DNA of 64,000 nt from assembly GCA_025765615.1 (NCBI GenBank), contig JAIVFJ010000017.1:186001-250000 (forward strand), read 5' to 3'. Both the position numbers and the translations under genes were made by a program. Shown here piece after piece: positions 1-12,659 of this stretch (position 1 is its first letter; every line of letters begins with the position of its first letter). The notes under the pieces are model-generated. The model was not told where the DNA came from, searched no databases, and saw nothing but the letters and a program-made list of their open reading frames with translations. Source of the DNA: Zopfochytrium polystomum (Eukaryota; Chytridiomycota; Chytridiomycetes; Chytridiales; Chytridiaceae).

Positions 1-1328
1 GCCCTTGTCAAAGAACGTCGCCAACCGCGCGTCCTTCAGGGTGTACCGGTGGCGCAGCCAGTGGGTGAAGGCCTTCTTCTCCGCTTCGTTGGCGGCGTCG
101 ATGCCGACGCGGCCGGATGCGAATCCCGCGCTGGCAGATTCGAGGCCGGGGACGGTGGGGATGGGGATCTTTTCAATGTGGATGTGGATGCGGCGCGGGT
201 ACTTCTTGCGGAAGTAGACGTCCTCCACCAAGTACGAATAGTAGGGAATGTCTGTGGCGTTAAGGCCAGAGTAGCCGACCGTCAGGTCAAACACAGAGTC
301 AAGCGCGTTGTGCCCCTTCAAGATGAGAAGACAGTGATGGAGGCCGGTAGCGCGGGGAAGAATAACATGCTTTGGATGGTCCGCGATTCCCTCCTGTATA
401 ATAACATGACACGAGGGGGTGGGTTAGATCCATCCGATGCAATGCAGACGTCCGAAACTCCAAACCATCTATTTCCCCCCACCTTTGCAGCGTGTGCTTT
501 GGACTTTGCGACGTTCCCCGGCGTGTTCAGCGTTCCCTCAGGGAAGATGTAGAGCCACAGCGGGTTACGCGGGTGGCAGGCGCGCGTGAGGTATTTGGTG
601 ATGCGGAGCTTGTCAACGTCGGCCTTTTGTTTCATGAAGATCAGCTCGAAGAACCACATTCCCTGGCCAAGAACTGGCAGGAGGCGAAGGTACTCCATCA
701 GAAGGATCTTGACTTCGCCGTGCGCGCCGCTGGGAGGGGGAAAGCGGGGAGTTTCAGGAAAGGAGATCGGTTGGATGGCGATTTGGAGAACGCGCCACAC
801 TCGTCGGCGATCCACACCACAGCAAACTACTTACGAATACCAAGCCAAAGCCCACAAGTACAGCCAGTCCGGGTAAATCTGGTGGTTCGCAAACAGCACA
901 GCCTTCTCCTTCCCGCTCAGCTTATCATAGTCGCCGGTCAGCACCAGGGCGGTACCGGGGCAAAACAGCTCGGTGACGGTGACGGCGACCGATCCAAAGA
1001 TCTGCTCCGTGAGACGGATGTAGGATCGGTAGACGTGGTGGGAGTGGAAGTAGAAGAGGAGCAGGGACGGGATCTGCAGGACGACGATGCCGAGGGAAGA
1101 GATGTAGATGAAGAGGGTGAAGAGGACGGCGCGGATGTAGAACTCGGGGGTGTCCTTTTTGGAGGGGGTGGTTGACTTTGAGGAGGAGGGATCGCCGCCG
1201 CTCGGTGGCGAGGACGAGGAGGGCGACGCGACAGATGAGGCCGAGGCGGCGCTTGGAACAGGCGGGTGGGAGCCGGCGGCGGCGGCGTCCATGGCGGAAC
1301 TTTGTTTCCAGAAGGAAAGGGGATCCAA
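1..1328 (-). CDS. lysophospholipid (lysocardiolipin/AGPAT-type) acyltransferase, C-terminus cut by window edge
   Basis: Membrane-bound LPLAT-family acyltransferase that should move an acyl chain from acyl-CoA to a lysophospholipid. Exons read on the minus strand: 1328-835, 729-483 and 393 to beyond position 1; phases join cleanly. After a Ser/Pro-rich start there is a hydrophobic stretch, then block I NHQIYPDWLYLW (NHx4D; the His and Asp are the catalytic pair), then HGEVKILLMEYL, FFELIFMKQK, and block III FPEGTLNTP. This order fits the LCLAT1/AGPAT3-5 branch better than bacterial PlsC. Exon 3 continues with PRATGLHHCL and the C-terminal half but runs off the window. The start may be at 1328 or at an internal Met at 1292. 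The gene lies head-to-tail behind the AT-hook gene, with about 400 bp between. Substrate choice (cardiolipin or phosphatidic acid) cannot be read from the sequence. Confidence 0.88.
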
Positions 1329-1729
1329 CTGTGCGAAGCTGATGCTGCTGCTGGGTGGTGGGTGGGTGGTGCTGGGGTATCGGCCGTTCAGGGGCCCTCG
1401 TCGTTCGGGTGGTCGTGGGGGCGAAGCTGTGAAGGCGCCGACCGATTACGTGTGTGTCAGAAGAAAACAAAGAAAAGAAACGTGGGATAAAAACTCGTGA
1501 AGCCTTTCCCGGTCTTCCGGCGCAAATCGATAACTTCTTGTCCGTGCATTCACTGTATTCACTGTATTCACTGTAGTCACTGTTTTCCACAAACGCGTAT
1601 AATGCATTGCAACGCAGAGCAACAAACACGTCCCTCTGGTTAAATAATACAAGAAATGCCTCACACAAAGAGTAAGAGCGAGTGAGAGTGTAAGAGAGAG
1701 AGAGAAAGGGAGATAAGGGGAGCCAGCAA

Positions 1730-4049
1730 TCACGCCCCTGAAAAGCCCATCCACAGTGCCGCAAAGTCAGCATGCGCTTCCGCCTCGCTTGCCCCGCTGC
1801 AAATACCCGGGACAAACGAAGTCCGACGTTGTAGGCCCGATGGCGGCGGCGCCTCTCCGCCCTGTGGTCCAAGGTCCGCGTTTTGCATCGGCCCGTTTGG
1901 GCTCAGTTCCTGGAGGGCGTTCGGAGCTGCGACTGTTGCTGCCAGTGCGGCGGCCGCCGCAACAACCGCAGCGGCGGAAGGCCGGCCGCGCTTGGCGGGT
2001 GGTTGTGGTGGTGGGTAGTGTGCGGGACGTTTGAAGCAGTTTGTGTCTGTTTTCGGTTCAATTGGCGAGTAAACAATAAATCACGTGCCTTGGGGGGAAT
2101 GGCGGCACGTTGCTCACCAAGGGAATCCAAGTCTATTACTCGATGCTCGTATTTCAAACGGAGCTCATCCTTTGCAACCGCCGCAATCATTTCCTGTCGT
2201 ATGCGGCCTCTCCGCGTCTAGAAGAAATAATTAAAATATAAATCTAGTCCTGTTGCCTGCGAAGAAGCTTACAAAAAATGCATTCCGAGCTAGTTCTGCG
2301 TCGGCCTCGAAGAGGCTGTCGGCCCGTTTCATCAGGTGGTTTCGTCGGGACAACGCAAGCCCCATTTTCGCTTGGTATCGCTCTTCGATCAGCTTCAGCT
2401 CTGCCAGCATATCGGGGTGGGAAACTAAAGAGCCGCAATTCACGGTTAGCTCTGGTTGAAATGCTTTGGACAACTCTGCGTCTTACATTCTCTCGCAAGT
2501 GTCTCCTCTTCCCTCAGTTCTTGCATCTTAGCCTCGAACTCCCTTGAAACCAAGCGGGCACTGTAAGAACACAAAGAAAGTGGACCAACCAAAGGACTCA
2601 CCCATCGTTCAGCTTTAGCCGTTTCGACCCATCGCCTGAATCTCCTTCTTGATCGCCATTTTTCGTGCTGCGACGATCCTCTGACGTGCCCATATCCTCC
2701 CCTCCACCTCCTGCGCGGTTGCTGTTGGCACTAACCTTCCCCGCTGCTCTTTTCGGACGGCCCGGCGGTCGTCCTCGACGATTGTTCGCGGCAGTAGCCG
2801 TTGGGGCCGGCGATGCCGCAGATGTGGGTGTCGAAGCGGCGGACGATGAAGACGAAGAGGATGGATTTACGGCTACTGTGGGTGGGGGGAATGAGGGCGC
2901 GGTCGGTGACGGCGCGGCCGCGAGAACCACGGCTTCCGCAAGGGCCGAGGCATCGGCTTCCGAGACGTTCAGAAGCGCATCGAGGGCGTCAACAGGTACA
3001 CCACCGCGGCGGCGCATCATACGAAGGGTGCGAGCATTTGCCGCAGCGGTTGCGGTCGCAGTGCTCGACGAGGACGATGGCGAAAACGCACTTGACGAGT
3101 TTACAGACTTGCTGAATGCGCTCGACTGCCGGTGGCTGTCCGCAGCTGGCGCTGTCGATTCGGAGTGCGGTGAATTCGGCGCTTGAGAGTCTGGCCGTTC
3201 CACGGAGAATCCAGTTGTCTGAGCGGATGCGAGAAACTCGAAGTCTCTCGGGGCCAGCAGACTTGATGCCGAATCTGAATTGTTTAACGAAGAGGCAGTC
3301 GGGCCAGAAGGTGGGAGAGTAGCCTTAATGGCCTTGATAGCAAGATCCCAGCTACCGGAAGGCGGGACAGGGGTGCGCATATTTAAGGGGATATCATCAT
3401 CAACCGCGAAATCTGTAAATATTCGGCCGATTTTGCTCAACACTGAATCTGTTGATGTTCGAACCGCAGGGGCAGCTGGCGACTTCCCAACCGCTGCTTC
3501 GCCTTCAAGCTTTTCAGCATTCCGTTTTCGGAGCGACTCCTTCGACGGGCGGCCGCGCTTTCGCTTTTCGATCACCGTGGGAGACTTGACGTCCGACGGA
3601 GGATCCTCTTTGGGCAGTGGGGCTGGGGGAACCAAGACCGGCTGCACAACCTGTGGCGGTGGCTCAGTGGCCCAGACTATGGAGCGAGTCGCTTCACGCA
3701 ATATATCCGAGGATGGGGCCCGCACGTCCAACTTGAGGGACAACGCCAACGAGGCTTGCGGGAGTTGCGGCAGGTCAGGCGCAGCCGCGTCGTAGGAGCG
3801 TACAGAGGCTGTGGTCGCGGAGGGAGTGTCCATTTGGGCGAGTGGGGGAATGCGGAGGGTGACAGCGCACGCCGGGTGCAAGTGGGACTCATGTGCATAG
3901 GGGTCGGACGAAGACTGCTGGCGAGGGGCCAGGAGGCCGCTTGAAAACACCGACATGGGGGGATTGAGTGACAGCTCGCCCGACATTTGGCCTTTAGGGG
4001 TGGGGAGGCTGTGAGACAAGCCTATGGGAATCAAAAGAATTTTTTTCAT
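1730..4049 (-). CDS. AT-hook protein with Sds3/BRMS1-like domain (putative Sin3-HDAC subunit)
   Basis: Five exons (4049-2602, 2560-2487, 2424-2273, 2217-2118, 2046-1730) join in phase to give 696 codons plus stop. The long N-terminal half is Ser/Ala/Pro-rich and carries AT-hook cores KRKRGRPSK and RRGRPPGRPKR; a third, KRGRPS, lies near the C-terminus. After splicing, exons 1-4 give a coiled-coil segment (VSREFEAKMQELREEE, then SHPDMLAELKLIEERY, then KDELRLKYEHRV). Its spacing and charge pattern match the Sds3-like domain (THPEYLRRLKKLEEERDER in family members), which scaffolds the Sin3-Rpd3 histone deacetylase. I infer a chromatin protein that binds AT-rich DNA and docks to Sin3. AT-hooks are seen directly; the Sds3 assignment rests on a short segment. 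The start is uncertain: Met at 4049 overlaps a possible intron acceptor, and Met at 3986 is the alternative. Confidence 0.6.
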
Positions 4050-6706
4050 TAGCCGTTTCCCATTATGCGCACGCTGCTAGATCGAGCGAGAGCGGGGTGG
4101 GAGGGGGAAGAGACAGACGACGGAGAACGGAGGGAGGGAGACTGAGGCAAGAGGAGAGGGACCCCCACTCACAACACACTTTTTTGAAAAAAAGGGTGGG
4201 TGAAAAACCAAAAAACAGAAGTAAAGTGCAAAAACGAAAAGGAGAAAAAAAAAGTTTTCGCAACAAAACACAGTGTGTGTGGTCTCACCTTTGCTTTCCG
4301 TTCCTTTGCCAGTTTTTTCTTTTCTTTTGGTCAAACTGTGGGTTTTTGGGTGGGCGTTGGATGAGCTGTTGCTGTTGCGTCAGAAGTACCCGCCGCCCCA
4401 CCCACCACGAGTCTTTACACTCAGTACCTTGGCGCTGGCACGGCTCGTCGATGTGCAACTAGAGAGAGCAGTGCGCGCGCCCGTTTCAAAACCAGGCGAT
4501 GACCAGTTGCCAGCGCCTTCTCCCCAAATAGAGCCCCGTTCGGTGGTCTGCTGTCGGTTCGCTGGGGTATGTGCTTTGGTGATCGCCCCTCTGTTTGGCT
4601 TGTGCGAGATGGAGAGGAAATTGTTGCCAACCGAGAGTGAGAGGGAGAGGACAAAGAGAGGGAGAAGGAGCAGTTCACTTTCAGCAGGGAATAGGAAAAA
4701 TGATGAGCAAAACAAAAAAAAGGGCGATTTGCGGAGGGCCTGGCGTTCGCAGTTTGATCGAGCGCAAGCTTTTAACATTCGTGAGGAGGGGTGAAGCAGG
4801 TCGCCAGTTGCTGAGGTAAAAAAAAAAAAAAAGAAACCCGCTTGAGGTTGTGGGGGAAAGAGGTACTCACATCCCGATCGACGAGCAAAAGTTGCGTCGA
4901 GGCGACTGCTGGGGCCGGCTCGTCCAGAGATGCTCGGCGTTCCCGTCACTGGGCGTCGTCCTAATACAGTCGAGGGTGGGAGGGCGAAATGAGGTGAGAG
5001 GGATGGTCAGCTGTGATGGGCTGGTTGGATTGGCCGCTGGCAGGCTTCCCAAAGTCTCGCGCGCGGCACCATCCATCGGGGGGGTTATTTTTCTTGTTTG
5101 TTGGGGGTGCGGGCGGGGGACGGGAGGGAGGCTGGAGTTTCCAGCAAAATCTTACTTGCGGAAGAGAGATTTCGAGGGGTTACTTCTCTGGGCGTTGATA
5201 GAAGCTGGCAGCGGCGGCGGAGGGTCAAGAGGCGGTTGGGCTGGGGCGGAGGGGGTGGTTGGATGGGTCGGTGGAGAGCAGCAGGAGAAGGCTGGAAGGG
5301 AGCGAGAGAGAGAGAGACGCTCCTCTCTGCCTTTGAAACCTTTTTTCTTTTTGTTTCTTTGGTTTTGCTTTTTTGTTTTGTTGGTTTTGTTTCTTCTTTG
5401 TCTGAATTTGCTTGTTTTGGCCTCTCTCTCATCAATCACCAGTGCTCACCCTTTCCGTTTTTTGTTTTTCTTTTTCTTTTCTTTTTGTTTTCATTTTGCC
5501 TTTGATTTTTTGTTTTCAGCTTGCCTTTGTCGAATTTTGTATGTGTTCTGTGCGGTTTTTCTGTTTTGTCATTTGTTTGTTCACCACAATCTTCTTCGTC
5601 ACCTCGATTTGATGGGTGCATCGCTGCCCTTCGCAGTTCTCTGGTGAGTCTTTCGACCGCTCATCCATCAACCACAAAGGTTGATCTGCTGCAAGAGAAA
5701 GATAATTGTGGGTAGAACGTACTATTGCGACGCTTCAGAGATCCTCCCTCTCTCAGTTCTTTCATAACGTTGGCAGCAGTTTCGACTGCCAAAAAAAACT
5801 GACTTGATTGCAGATCTTTGGCTGCTTCCAGAGTCGCACCGCTCCCAGCAGCGGCTGTGGAATAATGACGCGCTTTGAACTCAGCCAATAGTTTCCGCCG
5901 TGAAAGGTCGGCGCGTACAACGGCTCTGGGGATTGGGCCCGTAGTTGCTTGTTCTGGGGAAACCTTCGTGTGTGGGGGTCGTCGGGCCTTGTGTGCACAC
6001 ACATGTCTTCCTTCTCACAACCATGCGCTTTGCACAACGGCAAATGGTGCAGTTTGTCTCCCTTCTCCGATTGGAGAGGATGTTTGTCTTCGCCGGACTC
6101 CGCGGGTCGGCTTTCCTTTCCTCTGTTCGCACTTCTGTCTGAGCTGCAGCTGCGATTTTGGCCAATGACGATTTTCGGTTATTAATTGGGTTTGGGTGGC
6201 ACCCTACATACAGCCAAAGGCCTCATCGCTTTCTCGCGGCCACCTCGTTGGGAACCTTCGCTGTTTTGCGGCGACCATCTTAACAATGAAAGGAGCTTCT
6301 CGGAGAAGCCTTTTACAATATCCCCTCTCTCGATTGCAGGCGTCCGTGGCAGCCGAACCTCTGATAGCCTGCGTTCAATATTTAACCCTGTTGGCGAGGG
6401 AAAACCGACCTTGTCAACACCGAAAGAAAGAACCAAAAAACTTGATCCGTCAGTGCCGACGCCAGGCCAGACTGGGTTGGACGCACAATCAAACGACCCG
6501 CTGGTCGAACAGTACTAGAGCCATCTGAAACACGGGATCCCTGCGAGGGGATCCTTGCAACGGCGAGCTCTGAGCCGCTTGCTGAATTTGGTGCTTTTGG
6601 GTGGATCTTTCGGCTCACGATCTCGTGGGCAACTCTTGTCTAGCAACAGTTCACGATCGATCTCACCGACGCAAAACCCAAGACAGCCACAGGACGCAAG
6701 CCCATC
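4050..6706. other. long intergenic region between divergent genes, no convincing gene
   Basis: This 2.7-kb stretch separates the minus-strand AT-hook gene from plus-strand INTS6. The part 4050-5640 is strongly biased: purine-rich on the plus strand up to about 4850, then long T-rich tracts at 5330-5600. It probably holds both promoters and long, perhaps intron-bearing, 5' leaders. Open frames here are low-complexity. One minus-strand frame near 5930-5700 has a more protein-like composition (RRKLLAEFKARHY), but it lacks a good start and a believable intron, so it is not called. The frame 6186-6518 on plus is likewise open but unrecognised. Confidence 0.5.
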
Positions 6707-9700
6707 ATGATCTACGTATTTATTGTCGACACAAGCGCGTCTATGAATCAGATCTTTTCAAACAGTATTTCATTTCTGGACTGCGCAAAGAATGGGGTGG
6801 AGCACTTTTTCAAGGTTTGAAGCGCCGGGGCCACTTCCTGGAGTGGGGGGGACGGACGAGGTTGGCAATGAGGTCTGGTGGGCGGCACATCTCCCGACCG
6901 CGGCGCGCGCCACTGTGCGGAGCACTCATTGGCGCGGAAAGCACGGTGAAATGGGACGCTGAGGGGCACAATTCAGTCGCCGTCTACGCCCGCCGCCTGT
7001 TCCTACCCCGGCCACCCCCAATGTAGCGTTACTGATCAAAGAGCTGACGCTGTGACCATCCTGCCTCTTCTCGTACTCCCCAATTGAAAAAACAAACCCA
7101 ATCGTTCAATGACTTGTCACCGGCGGAAAAAAACTTTTCCCGGACGAAACGAAAAATCGAACAACACCAACCAACACACAACGAACCAAAAAAATTTTGA
7201 AAAATTTTTGGTGGCACGGGTTATGTGCCACGTTGCCACGGCCCAGTGGGAAATGCGGCGGTCTGACAAGGTCCACAACAAGTACATGCTGGTGACGTAC
7301 GAGGAACTGCCGAAGTGCTACAAGGTTTGCACTCACAGCTTGGGGGGGATGCTCTCCCGCCAGTAGTTTATCAGCAAGCAAGCGAAACCCTGACACGACA
7401 CAATTTTCACGGCGTATTCCTTCATCATTCTGGTCTTTCGCCGCCAACAACCAAAAAAACAGTCGGGGCTGATGGACTCGTCGAGCGCGCTGCTGGACAT
7501 GCTCAAGCCGCTCACAGCGCACGACCAGTCCAGCGGTGGGCAGAGCCTGCACGCGGTGTTCGAGTACCTGAACCTGTACCGGTTCCAGGCGGGGCTGGAG
7601 ACTGTCGGGCAGGGACGGTACCCGGCCGCGCAGGAGGCCGTGGTGATTGTGTGGCTCACCGACGGCAGGGCGTTTTCGTCGGTCGACCGCAATGGCTTGC
7701 ACTCAGTGACAGACAAGGTATTGTGTTTTTGCTTTTTTTGTTGTTTCCGCGATTTGTCTCTCATTTTCGTCGCTTCTAAATTTTTTTTACGTTTTGTCTC
7801 CTCTCTGTTCGTGTTCTCATGGTCACTCCCACCAAACACACCAGTTGCTGATCAACGGACTCAAGTCACCCGGGTCGCCGCTCTACCTGGAGCCGTTCAG
7901 ATGGGACCAGAAGCTCCTATCCTTTGTCCTTTCCAGCCGCTCCGAGCCGGTCAATCCGGAACTCATCAAAATGACGCACGCCATGAACGGTAACTTTTGT
8001 CGCGAGAGAGGCAGAAGGGGAGGCGGAGAGAGATCCCATTCGCTAGCTTTTCCCCCCTCCGGACCTCAGACCTGAATTTTGACTCTCTCGCTTCTCCTGA
8101 AACACAAACTGCCTCCTTCCACGACCTCACACAAGGCGACCTGTACTGCATTGATTCGGTGTGGATGTTGCAGCGATGCATAGAAAACTGCATGGGCGCG
8201 CAGAAACCGCCACACCCCAACATCCCGCCCTCTGTGCCGTCCGCAGTCAGCTCAAAAGTTTTTGTGCTGGCGGAAGAGCTCCCAAGTAACCGTGACTCAA
8301 CCTTTGGTTTGTTTGCCACAGTCATCACTCATTATCCCCCCTTCTTCACCTCCGCGGAATAATCGACCTTAATCAGCGGCTGCGGGTACGCCGTCCGTCT
8401 TCTACAAGACTGGAATAATGCCGTTTGGAGCGGACGCGCGCACGTTTCCCATCCCTGAGGGGTACTGGGTCGATGGGCAGCTGATACAGCCGGTTCGTGT
8501 TGTAATTTCCATAAGCAAAAACAACGGAAACTTTCAAAAAATGCTTGCTCACAATAACTTTGCTCGCTTTTTTTTTACCTCAACCTACGCTCTCGAATTG
8601 TTAAAGCCACCGAGGAGCTCCATCCCACAGATTGCATTCTCAACGCAGGACGCGACCGTCACCATCCCGCACGGGTTTCCATTCGATCGATTCCACATCG
8701 ATCAAGAAAAATGGCTGGAGCGACTGTCGGAACGGTCCGAGAAAAAGTCCGGGCTTTGTTGGATGGTAACGTGCCCATTGTTCTTTCGTCTTTCTTTTTT
8801 CCTTTTTGGCGCCGTCGAGAGGACGGAGTTTTTGACGCTAAGTGCGCTGACCCTAACAAAACTTCCGCCCCTTGATTAAACTTTTTCAATTTATGAAATA
8901 CAAGCTCTACGTTCGGAACAGCAGCAAAGAGGAAGGGCTCGGACAGCCGTTTGGGTTCTTCAAGGTCAGCACCGCCATGCGGGGCGGTGTGAGTATGTAT
9001 GTGCTGCCGTACAATTTTCCGAGGTTATTTAAGATGTATGGTACGTCAACAACGAGCCCCCATCTTGATTGCTTTGGCGGAAACAATTTTAATGACCCTT
9101 CCATGGATGACTCTTTTTCTTGCTCCGCGCTTGTGCAAACAAATAAGACTCCCTTATGAAGCATGCTGCACACAAGACTGCGCTACCCCCCAACTTGAAA
9201 AAGTCTTTAGATTCTTACATCAGCACGCTGCCAATATACTACCTCCAGGTACGGTTTCCTGCGATAACTCATTTGTCTGGGATCCCCTGTGCAATCAGCT
9301 AAATACCCACTACTGTTCTTCGTCAATGATTTTCCCGCGGAAGCCGCTGAGAAATGTTTTCGTGAAACTCAAGATGGATCACTTTTTGCCTCCGGGCATA
9401 GGGCATCCCAACTTTACTTATCCACTTCTCAATTTTGCAAAGGGCATTCGCGAGCAGGTGGGCTGATTCACAAATATTATGAGAAATGAACCACCGGATC
9501 ATTGACGGGCATCCTTTTTGACTTTCGTGCAGGCGAAGATTGAGTTTGATCGGTGTATCACAGAAGCCTCAAAAAAAGCAAAGGTTTGGTTCGTTCTCGT
9601 TTGCGATCGCCTTCCGGCTTCTTCTTCCTAACGTCTTAATTCCACGAAAACTTTTCGATTCATTAGGAGGAAGCCGAAAAGCAACGAGCAGACGCTTTGG

Positions 9701-12364
9701 CGCGAACGGACATATCCATGCTACTTAACCAGTCCGCTGCGCTGTTGTGCCAGAATTCCTTTGACGTTCCCCGAACTAAGATGATGGCCGAGCTCAGTCT
9801 TCTTCGCCAATCGTTCTTGCACGTGAGCAACGCCTCAAACAGATCAAATAGGCTCACGTCCAAATATGACGACGGTAAGATAGACATATGAAAAACCCGA
9901 CACTCTAACCCTTGCACCGCAACCACCAATTTCGGCCACCCTAGAAAAATCGCATTCAGTTCCAATCGCCGAAATGGGCAAGTATCAAAACACAGCCGCC
10001 TCCGCTCGCTTCACCCCTCTTCGCGACCCGCTTCAGACAGACGACGAAATTAAAGCTCGCTCCAACCGCGACCCGTTCGGAAACCCCTATGCAGACACTA
10101 GCAAGCCCGCAACCGCTGGCGGCAACGCTGGTGGTGACAAGGATGAGGTGGCCAACGAAGCATCCATGCTGGCGAAAGGATCAGTGGCGGGCGGTCCCGC
10201 CGCGCGCCGTGCCCCAGCAAGCTTCAGCCCATCGGGCGTTCCGCGAAGGAAACTCCGCCGCAGGGCGGCGCTGTCTCCGTCACCCTCGCCCTCGCCGGTG
10301 TCCTCGCCGGCGCCTCCGGACTCCCCGCGGCTCTCACCTGCCGTTGTCGGTGACGACGACATGTCCGACGCAGGCAGCGACGTGTCGTCGTTCTCGAACG
10401 CGTCTAGCGGCGGGGAATCTGTTGCCTCCTCCGCGTCGTCGAATGAGAGCTGGGGCCGGTTTCACCACGCACTCGTGCGTGGCCGGGGGAAGCGGCGGCG
10501 GGCACGGGCACTGGTGCGGCCACCGGTCGTGACTGTCGACGCGCTGTCGAGGGAGGACATGAGCTACGACGGTTTGATCGGACGGTTGAAGGAGATGGTG
10601 ATTTCTGCAGTGGAGGCAGAGCTGGTGGAACAAGAGGAATTGGCCCGAATCAAAGCTGCAGAACGAGATACGCCCAAAGTGTCGGTTGGCAGCCCTGGCG
10701 GCTCGGATTCGTCCACTTTGGCGGCGGCTTCGCCCACCGAATCGGCCGGCAAGAAGAGGATCCTGGACGATGGACCGAACGACGGTCAGAAGAAGCGGAT
10801 CAAAGTAGAAAAGGTGCCGATTTCGAGGAAGAGCGACTTGAATGGGAAGCTAGATTCAAAGTCATCACCCACGCAGGCAGCAGACAACCCGACCGAACCC
10901 GCAATGCAGTCGTTTGTGAAACGCTCGAGGCCAGACCCCCGACTCCGGTTCTTCTCCGAACGGCAAGATTCCACTCACGTTGCGACCTTGCCATCTGCGT
11001 CAGCGCCGCCTCCCGCGCCCTCAACGACAGCCATTCCCATCCCTGCCGCAACACTAGCATCCTCTCTAGATCTCAAAAATCTCCAAGGCTTCGCCTCCTC
11101 CCACATAGCAGAAACGCTCGCAAAGCTGCTCGGCCAAAAAGCCAAAGCCGAACCGTCCCCGACAAGTCCTGCGCAGGAGCAATCGCCGACTGACAACCAG
11201 TCACCGCCTCCCGACGCGCCTAAGGAGTACGACACGCGTCCGCTGCCGAAAGCTCCCGCCGCCGCGGAAATCAGAAAGGACGCGCCGGCGATAACCGCGC
11301 CAAATCGCAAAATCGACCCCCGCGCGGCCGTCATCCGCAACGCCGCCGCCGCCCCAACTGCGGCGGCCGACGCGCGAGCGTCGTCATCCGCAGCGACCAC
11401 ACCCGCGCGCTTCTCGATGGCCACGCCCACATCCTCGCCGAAAAAGCCCTCCGCCCCCGCCGCTTCGAACCGCGTCCTCATCACCGAGCGCATCAGCGGC
11501 GGCGGACGGCGGAGCAGCAGTCCGCAGCGCCTGCCGCCGAAACGGACGCAGCTAACAGCACCTGCAGCAGCACCCGCTGCGGCCAATGCCGCCGCCCCCG
11601 TCGTCGTCAAAGTCTTTGAAGTGCCGTCGCCACCGCGGAAGGTCTCGCCACGCCCCGCCGCCACCGCAGCGCCCGTGACCGCAACCGGCGCCGCCGCCGG
11701 CGGCGGGATGGACATCGATGCCGGCGAGTATGACGATGATGGCGAAGACGACGGGGTGTGGAGCGGACGGGACGACGACGACGATCCGTACAGCGAGTAC
11801 CCGCCGGACGAAGGCGACGACGATGACGCGTGGGCGGGATGGGACGCCGCCGAGAGCGACGCTGCCGCGTGGCGGGCGGGCAGTCGCGGCGGTGGTAGCG
11901 GAGGCGGCGGGGCCGCGCGAGGGGTTTCGCCGTCGCGGGGGAGAGGGGGGCGTGGGGGCTACGCGCCGCACTGGCAGAACCGCCCGCAGCACCAGCAGCA
12001 GCAACAGCATGGCGGGCGCGGGGCTGGTGGCGGTGGCAACCGAGGGTGGGCGGCGGCGCGCGGGCGGGGCCGCGGTGGTGGGTTCGGCCGCGGCAGTGGC
12101 GGGGGACAAGAGTTCCGTGGCGGCCGGGGGCGCGGGGGTCATACCGCGAACGGCCGCGGGGGGTTCGGACAGCAGTCGTCCGCCGACCGGCGGGGGCCGG
12201 GTGCCGTGTTTGTGCGGGAGCGCGGGGACCACGCCGGGCCGGGTGGTTACGACAGTGGCGGTGACTTCGCGGAGCGCGGCGGGAAGGACTGGAACGGTGG
12301 GCGTGGTCGAGGGCGTGGACGAGGCGGCTATACTCGGAGACCGTGGAATAACCGGGGCCACTGA
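6707..12364 (+). CDS. INTS6: Integrator complex subunit 6 homologue with long RGG-rich C-terminal tail
   Basis: Thirteen exons (6707-6814, 7247-7324, 7463-7717, 7845-7989, 8136-8285, 8377-8492, 8607-8765, 8905-9040, 9148-9248, 9344-9457, 9533-9583, 9667-9874, 9945-12364) join in phase to 1346 codons plus stop. The start MIYVFIVDTSASMNQ is the von Willebrand A fold with its DxSxS metal site, as in animal INTS6. Further collinear matches are NKYMLVTYEELP, LEPFRWDQKLLSFVL, GQPFGFFK with VLPYNFPRLF, and HSVPIAEMGKYQ beside human HSVPIAQMGNYQ, then DPFGNPY. Integrator is the nuclear RNA-polymerase-II complex for snRNA 3' processing and promoter-proximal termination; INTS6 helps bind PP2A. The last exon adds about 790 residues after the conserved part: a disordered Ser/Ala/Pro region, acidic DDDD patches, and a tail dense in RGG/RG motifs with a short Gln run, typical of RNA-binding tails. 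That tail is not part of animal INTS6. Confidence 0.92.
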
Positions 12365-12659
12365 GAGCGGTTTTTCAAGGGCGATGACGGGAACCGTATC
12401 GTTGAGGTTGTTGTATTGCTGTTTGGGTTTTGCTCTTTGCGGCGATGAAATGCAGGGCTCGACAAATATTTCATAATCGGTCAAGATTACTTCTTCTTAA
12501 GCTGCGATCTTAAAAAATATCAATAAACTTTGTGTGTTTCAAACATCTGGATGCGCCAAGAAAGATATGGCAGACTCCGCCTTGCCAGGTCAGAAAAGTT
12601 TCTCGGTTTTATTACCTCCATTGGCCTCAGCGTAAGCGAATTCAAGGGTTGGTAAACAA

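Noticed and set aside
925..1872. 315-codon minus-strand frame
   Set aside because: Overlaps the acyltransferase exon in another frame; Arg/Pro/Leu-rich shadow.
5661..6002. Small minus-strand gene with a LYR-like RRKLLAEFKARHY start
   Set aside because: No good start exon, and the intron needed to extend it would be about 34 nt, too short.
11552..12484. Long open frames on both strands over the INTS6 tail
   Set aside because: Shadows of the GC-rich RGG/Ala coding sequence; only the INTS6 frame continues the conserved protein.
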